Assembly (NCBI GenBank): GCA_965539935.1
Contig: CBETVX010000011.1
Span: 1 to 64,000, forward strand
DNA from: CBETVX01 sp965539935
Lineage (GTDB): Bacteria; Bacillota; Clostridia; Peptostreptococcales; Caminicellaceae
DNA: 64,000 bases
Direction of reading: 5' to 3'
Made by a program: the position numbers and the translations under genes. Within the stretch, counting starts at the first letter, position 1; each line of letters starts with the position of its first letter. Under the pieces are notes generated by a model. It was not told the origin of the DNA and did no database searches. It was given only the letters and a program-made list of their open reading frames with translations. Shown here piece after piece: positions 62,136 to 64,000 of the stretch.

Positions 62136-62163
62136 TTGACATATGTTAATTATATTTTATAAT
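62136..62163 (+). promoter_or_regulatory. Perfect consensus sigma-A promoter
   Basis: TTGACA (62136-62141) and TATAAT (62158-62163) are separated by 16 bases. Transcription should start near 62170 and read through a 20-codon ORF to the palindrome at 62248-62291. Confidence 0.8.
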
Positions 62164-62190
62164 ACGAACATTTTACAGAAACTAAAGAAA

Positions 62191-62253
62191 ATGTTAAAAG
62201 ATGGTGAAAGTGCCATAGGTTTACTTAAAGAACTGATTTTTAGAAAAGCGTAA
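62191..62253 (+). CDS. Possible 20-residue peptide
   Basis: An ATG frame of 20 codons (MLKDGESAIGLLKELIFRKA) follows the consensus promoter at 62136-62163; its stop lies in the first arm of the palindrome at 62248-62291. The Shine-Dalgarno is weak (AAAGAAA). The peptide would be an amphipathic helix. A small RNA is an equally good reading. Confidence 0.3.
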   Translation: MLKDGESAIGLLKELIFRKA

Positions 62254-62291
62254 AAGAGGTAGGTATTTTAAAATACCTACCTCTTTTACGC
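62248..62291. terminator. 44-bp perfect palindrome, bidirectional terminator
   Basis: Two 22-base arms without loop mismatch (62248-62269 and 62270-62291), centred on TTTTAAAA. Each arm ends CTCTTTTACGC on its 3' side, giving a short T tract. It lies between the tRNA-Leu gene (minus strand) and the small plus-strand unit, and can serve both. Confidence 0.8.
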
Positions 62292-62305
62292 TATTAGATA
62301 AATTT

Positions 62306-62391
62306 TGGTGCGAGTGATGGGACTTGAACCCATACGTCTTAGAGACACACGGCCCTCAACCGTGCCTGTCTGCCAATTCCAGCACACTCGC
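62306..62391 (-). tRNA. tRNA-Leu (anticodon GAG)
   Basis: An 86-base class II tRNA. The acceptor stem GCGAGTG pairs with CACTCGC, the discriminator is A, and CCA is encoded. The anticodon loop TTGAGGG carries GAG (62357-62355); the long variable arm and TTCAAGT T loop are present. It reads CUC and CUU. The leuS T-box specifier in this window appears to be CUU. Confidence 0.96.
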
Positions 62392-62415
62392 AAAAATATT
62401 TTTGTGACAAATCTT

Positions 62416-62444
62416 ATTGTAATATAAATTTATCTTTTTGTCAA
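62416..62444 (-). promoter_or_regulatory. Promoter of tRNA-Leu
   Basis: TTGACA (62444-62439) and TACAAT (62421-62416) are 17 bases apart on the minus strand, with the tRNA starting 25 bases past the -10 box. Confidence 0.82.
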
Positions 62445-62460
62445 TATATTAATAAATATA

Positions 62461-62521
62461 TCCTGCAAGTCTATAATTGGAAATATTTTTAACAAACCAA
62501 AGATATTCTTGCAGGATTATC
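62461..62521 (-). terminator. Long-loop inverted repeat after the nicotinate phosphoribosyltransferase gene
   Basis: ATCCTGCAAG and CTTGCAGGAT form a perfect 10-bp stem around a loop of about 38 bases. It begins 11 bases past the pncB stop. No T run follows directly, so it may be an mRNA 3' stabiliser rather than a terminator. Confidence 0.45.
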
Positions 62522-62531
62522 CTGATATATT

Positions 62532-63569
62532 TTAAAGTTCAACCTTTTTTAATCTTGGATTCTCTATAATACCTGGTAGCCTTCCTCTTTTTGCAACGGG
62601 CTTGCCATCTACTTCTTTTATATCCATTGTCATGTCTATAGGTGATGCAGCTGATATGTAACTTCCAACTCCAAAGGCATCTGCTCCTGCCTCTGATAAT
62701 ATTTTAATTCTTTCAGGAGTCAAACCACCTGAAACAAAAATTTTAACATTTTTATGACCAGCAATATCTAATTTATATCTTAGTTCCCTAATTAAACCTG
62801 GAGTCACTCCACCTCTTTCACTAGGAGTGTCAACCCTTACACCATATAATCTTTCTCCAAGTAGATCTGCTATCCTAATTGCCTCCTCAACTTCATCTTT
62901 AAAAGTATCTATAAGAACTGTTCTCTTATGTTCTATTGGCATTACATCATCATAAGTTTTGGCAATTTTTGCTGTATCTCCAGCTATAAGCATTGCTGCA
63001 TGGGGTAAAGTTCCTGAAGGCTGTATTCCTAATATCTTAGCCGCTAAAATACAACTGGCTCCACTGGCTCCACCTATAACCGCAGATCTCTCCATTACTG
63101 GAGCTACTGAAGGATGTACATGTCTAGCTCCAAAGCAAAGAAATGTTTTATCTCCACAAGCCTCTTTTACTTCTCTAGCAGCAGTAGCCCATCCACATGA
63201 ACTGGCTAAAGCTCCTAGGATAACAGTTTCAAATATAGCAAATTCTTTATATGGACCCCTTAATCTAATAACCGTTTCTTTAGCAGAAAATTCTTCCCCT
63301 TCTTCCAAAGAATACATTTCTACTTCTTTACCCTTTAATATATTCTTAACCTCTTCAACCCCTGCAAGAATGCCATCTTTCCTTGGAAAAATCTCAGCAG
63401 TCACAATTTTATCATCAAGATTCATTCCTTTTAATATATCAAGGGTTCGTAAGAAGTATATATCAGTTGTTGCTCCACTCAATATCTCTTCGTGATTAGC
63501 TGAATATAGTTTTCTTTCATCTGATACTTGAAATTTATCTACATCACGAAGGTTCTTCATTTGTTCCAT
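62532..63569 (-). CDS. pncB: Nicotinate phosphoribosyltransferase, short form
   Basis: A 345-residue enzyme that makes nicotinate mononucleotide from nicotinate and PRPP. It is of the short type found in archaea and many Clostridia. LRTLDILKGM, FGARHVHPSVAPVMERSA, GTLPHAAMLIAGD, IDTFKDE and FVSGGLTPERI are typical. ATG 63569 follows AAAGGA by 8 bases; open codons upstream code for nothing family-like. It feeds NadD. Confidence 0.92.
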   Translation of the reverse strand: MEQMKNLRDVDKFQVSDERKLYSANHEEILSGATTDIYFLRTLDILKGMNLDDKIVTAEIFPRKDGILAGVEEVKNILKGKEVEMYSLEEGEEFSAKETVIRLRGPYKEFAIFETVILGALASSCGWATAAREVKEACGDKTFLCFGARHVHPSVAPVMERSAVIGGASGASCILAAKILGIQPSGTLPHAAMLIAGDTAKIAKTYDDVMPIEHKRTVLIDTFKDEVEEAIRIADLLGERLYGVRVDTPSERGGVTPGLIRELRYKLDIAGHKNVKIFVSGGLTPERIKILSEAGADAFGVGSYISAASPIDMTMDIKEVDGKPVAKRGRLPGIIENPRLKKVEL

Positions 63570-63653
63570 TTCATCAATCCTTTCTAGGACATTATATTTT
63601 AAAAAAATCACAATTATTATATCGAAATTTGACGGAGAGTTCAATTAATATCC

Positions 63654-64000
63654 TCAATAAATATCTTTATAGAGAAATTTATACATTTTGTAGCTTCTAT
63701 TTACCCTTTCTATATAGTTTTTTGTTTCTACAAAGGGTATTTCTTTTAAAGTATTTCCATCATCACTGTATCTAATATCCTGGAGCCATTTAGTTACATT
63801 TCCACTTCCACCATTATACGCAGCTAATACTAAGTATATATTATTCCTGAATTCCTTTCTCAACCTATCTAAATACCAACATCCTATTTTGATATTAATA
63901 TCTGGTTCATACAGTAGGCTTTCAGTATAGTCCTCTATTTTAAGTTCTCTAGAAGCCCAGTTCCCTGTAATGCTTGCGATTTGCATAAGGCCCTTAGCTC
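63654..64000 (-). CDS. Lytic transglycosylase, C-terminal part
   Basis: The gene runs off the right edge; the last 115 residues are in the window. AKGLMQIASITGNWA, VLAAYNGGSGNV and ETKNYIERV are the later parts of the SLT signature; the catalytic glutamate lies beyond the edge. It is distinct from the shorter transglycosylase at 59240-59782. It lies 84 bases upstream of pncB. Confidence 0.85.
   Translation of the reverse strand, partial: AKGLMQIASITGNWASRELKIEDYTESLLYEPDINIKIGCWYLDRLRKEFRNNIYLVLAAYNGGSGNVTKWLQDIRYSDDGNTLKEIPFVETKNYIERVNRSYKMYKFLYKDIY

Noticed and set aside
61903..62305. The 20-codon ORF as the remains of a transposase N-terminus
   Set aside because: The wording KDGESAIGLLKEL loosely recalls small transposase helices, but there are no inverted ends or other transposase parts nearby.
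1..64000. CRISPR array, prophage or insertion sequence
   Set aside because: No regularly spaced repeats, transposase, integrase or phage structural genes were seen on either strand.

Overview
The window is AT-rich chromosomal DNA of a low-GC, spore-forming, anaerobic member of the Clostridia. The gene content suggests a Tissierellia-like or related amino-acid-fermenting lineage, but that placement is an inference. The pointers are a complete clostridial-order Rnf complex (rnfCDGEAB), a sporulation SpoIVFA/SpoIVFB-type pair, a T-box leuS, Firmicutes-type L27 processing by Prp, and a full selenocysteine system. I see no phage, insertion sequence or CRISPR array; it reads as core genome, mostly transcribed on the minus strand.

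Layout. 1-2.7 kb: a partial glpP, plsY, a two-gene ArsP-type permease, a decayed second plsY 3' end, and tRNA-Sec. 2.8-8.2 kb: dinB, then a CapA/ABC-exporter operon. 8.4-14.9 kb: pyrimidine biosynthesis as two divergent operons (pyrC-F-K-D and pyrB-I-E). These carry four copies of one PyrR-type RNA element, two of them running into the ribosome binding sites of pyrB and pyrE. 14.9-17.9 kb: an OmpR-type two-component system with a GerMN-domain protein. 17.9-23.2 kb: selB, selA, selD (itself a selenoprotein gene with an in-frame UGA) and a ComEA-like gene. 23.3-28.4 kb: dacF, ridA, a PAS/HTH regulator, and leuS behind a T-box leader. 28.5-38.2 kb: rsfS, a cation antiporter, yqeK, nadD, yhbY, obg, rpmA-prp-rplU, RNase G, and a DUF2344/radical SAM pair. 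38.3-50.1 kb: spoIVFB/spoIVFA, rodA, minCDE, PBP2, mreBCD, radC, maf and a DUF4321 gene. 50.4-55.5 kb: the rnf operon. 55.7-59.1 kb: a DRTGG/ATPase/DRTGG/PHP/ATPase signalling cluster headed by a SPOR-domain gene. 59.2-64 kb: lytic transglycosylases, a 43-residue ORF, an orphan Fur box, an EAL protein, a very small transcription unit, tRNA-Leu(GAG) and nicotinate phosphoribosyltransferase.

How the parts work together. tRNA-Sec, SelA, SelB and SelD form a closed Sec pathway, and SelD needs that pathway for its own synthesis. MreBCD, RodA, PBP2 and MinCDE form a wall-elongation and division-site block next to sporulation proteolysis genes. Rnf couples ferredoxin oxidation to NAD reduction and ion pumping. 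The signalling cluster just upstream is of a kind I associate with [FeFe]-hydrogenase loci, so its position here suggests redox control of Rnf. The leuS T-box has an apparent CUU specifier that the tRNA-Leu(GAG) in this window could read.

The most interesting points are the PyrR-type elements on Shine-Dalgarno sequences, the Rnf-linked signalling cluster, the selenoprotein SelD, the orphan exact Fur box at 60180-60194, and a consensus promoter plus 20-codon ORF plus 44-bp palindrome at 62136-62291. All calls come from reading the sequence; no database search was run.
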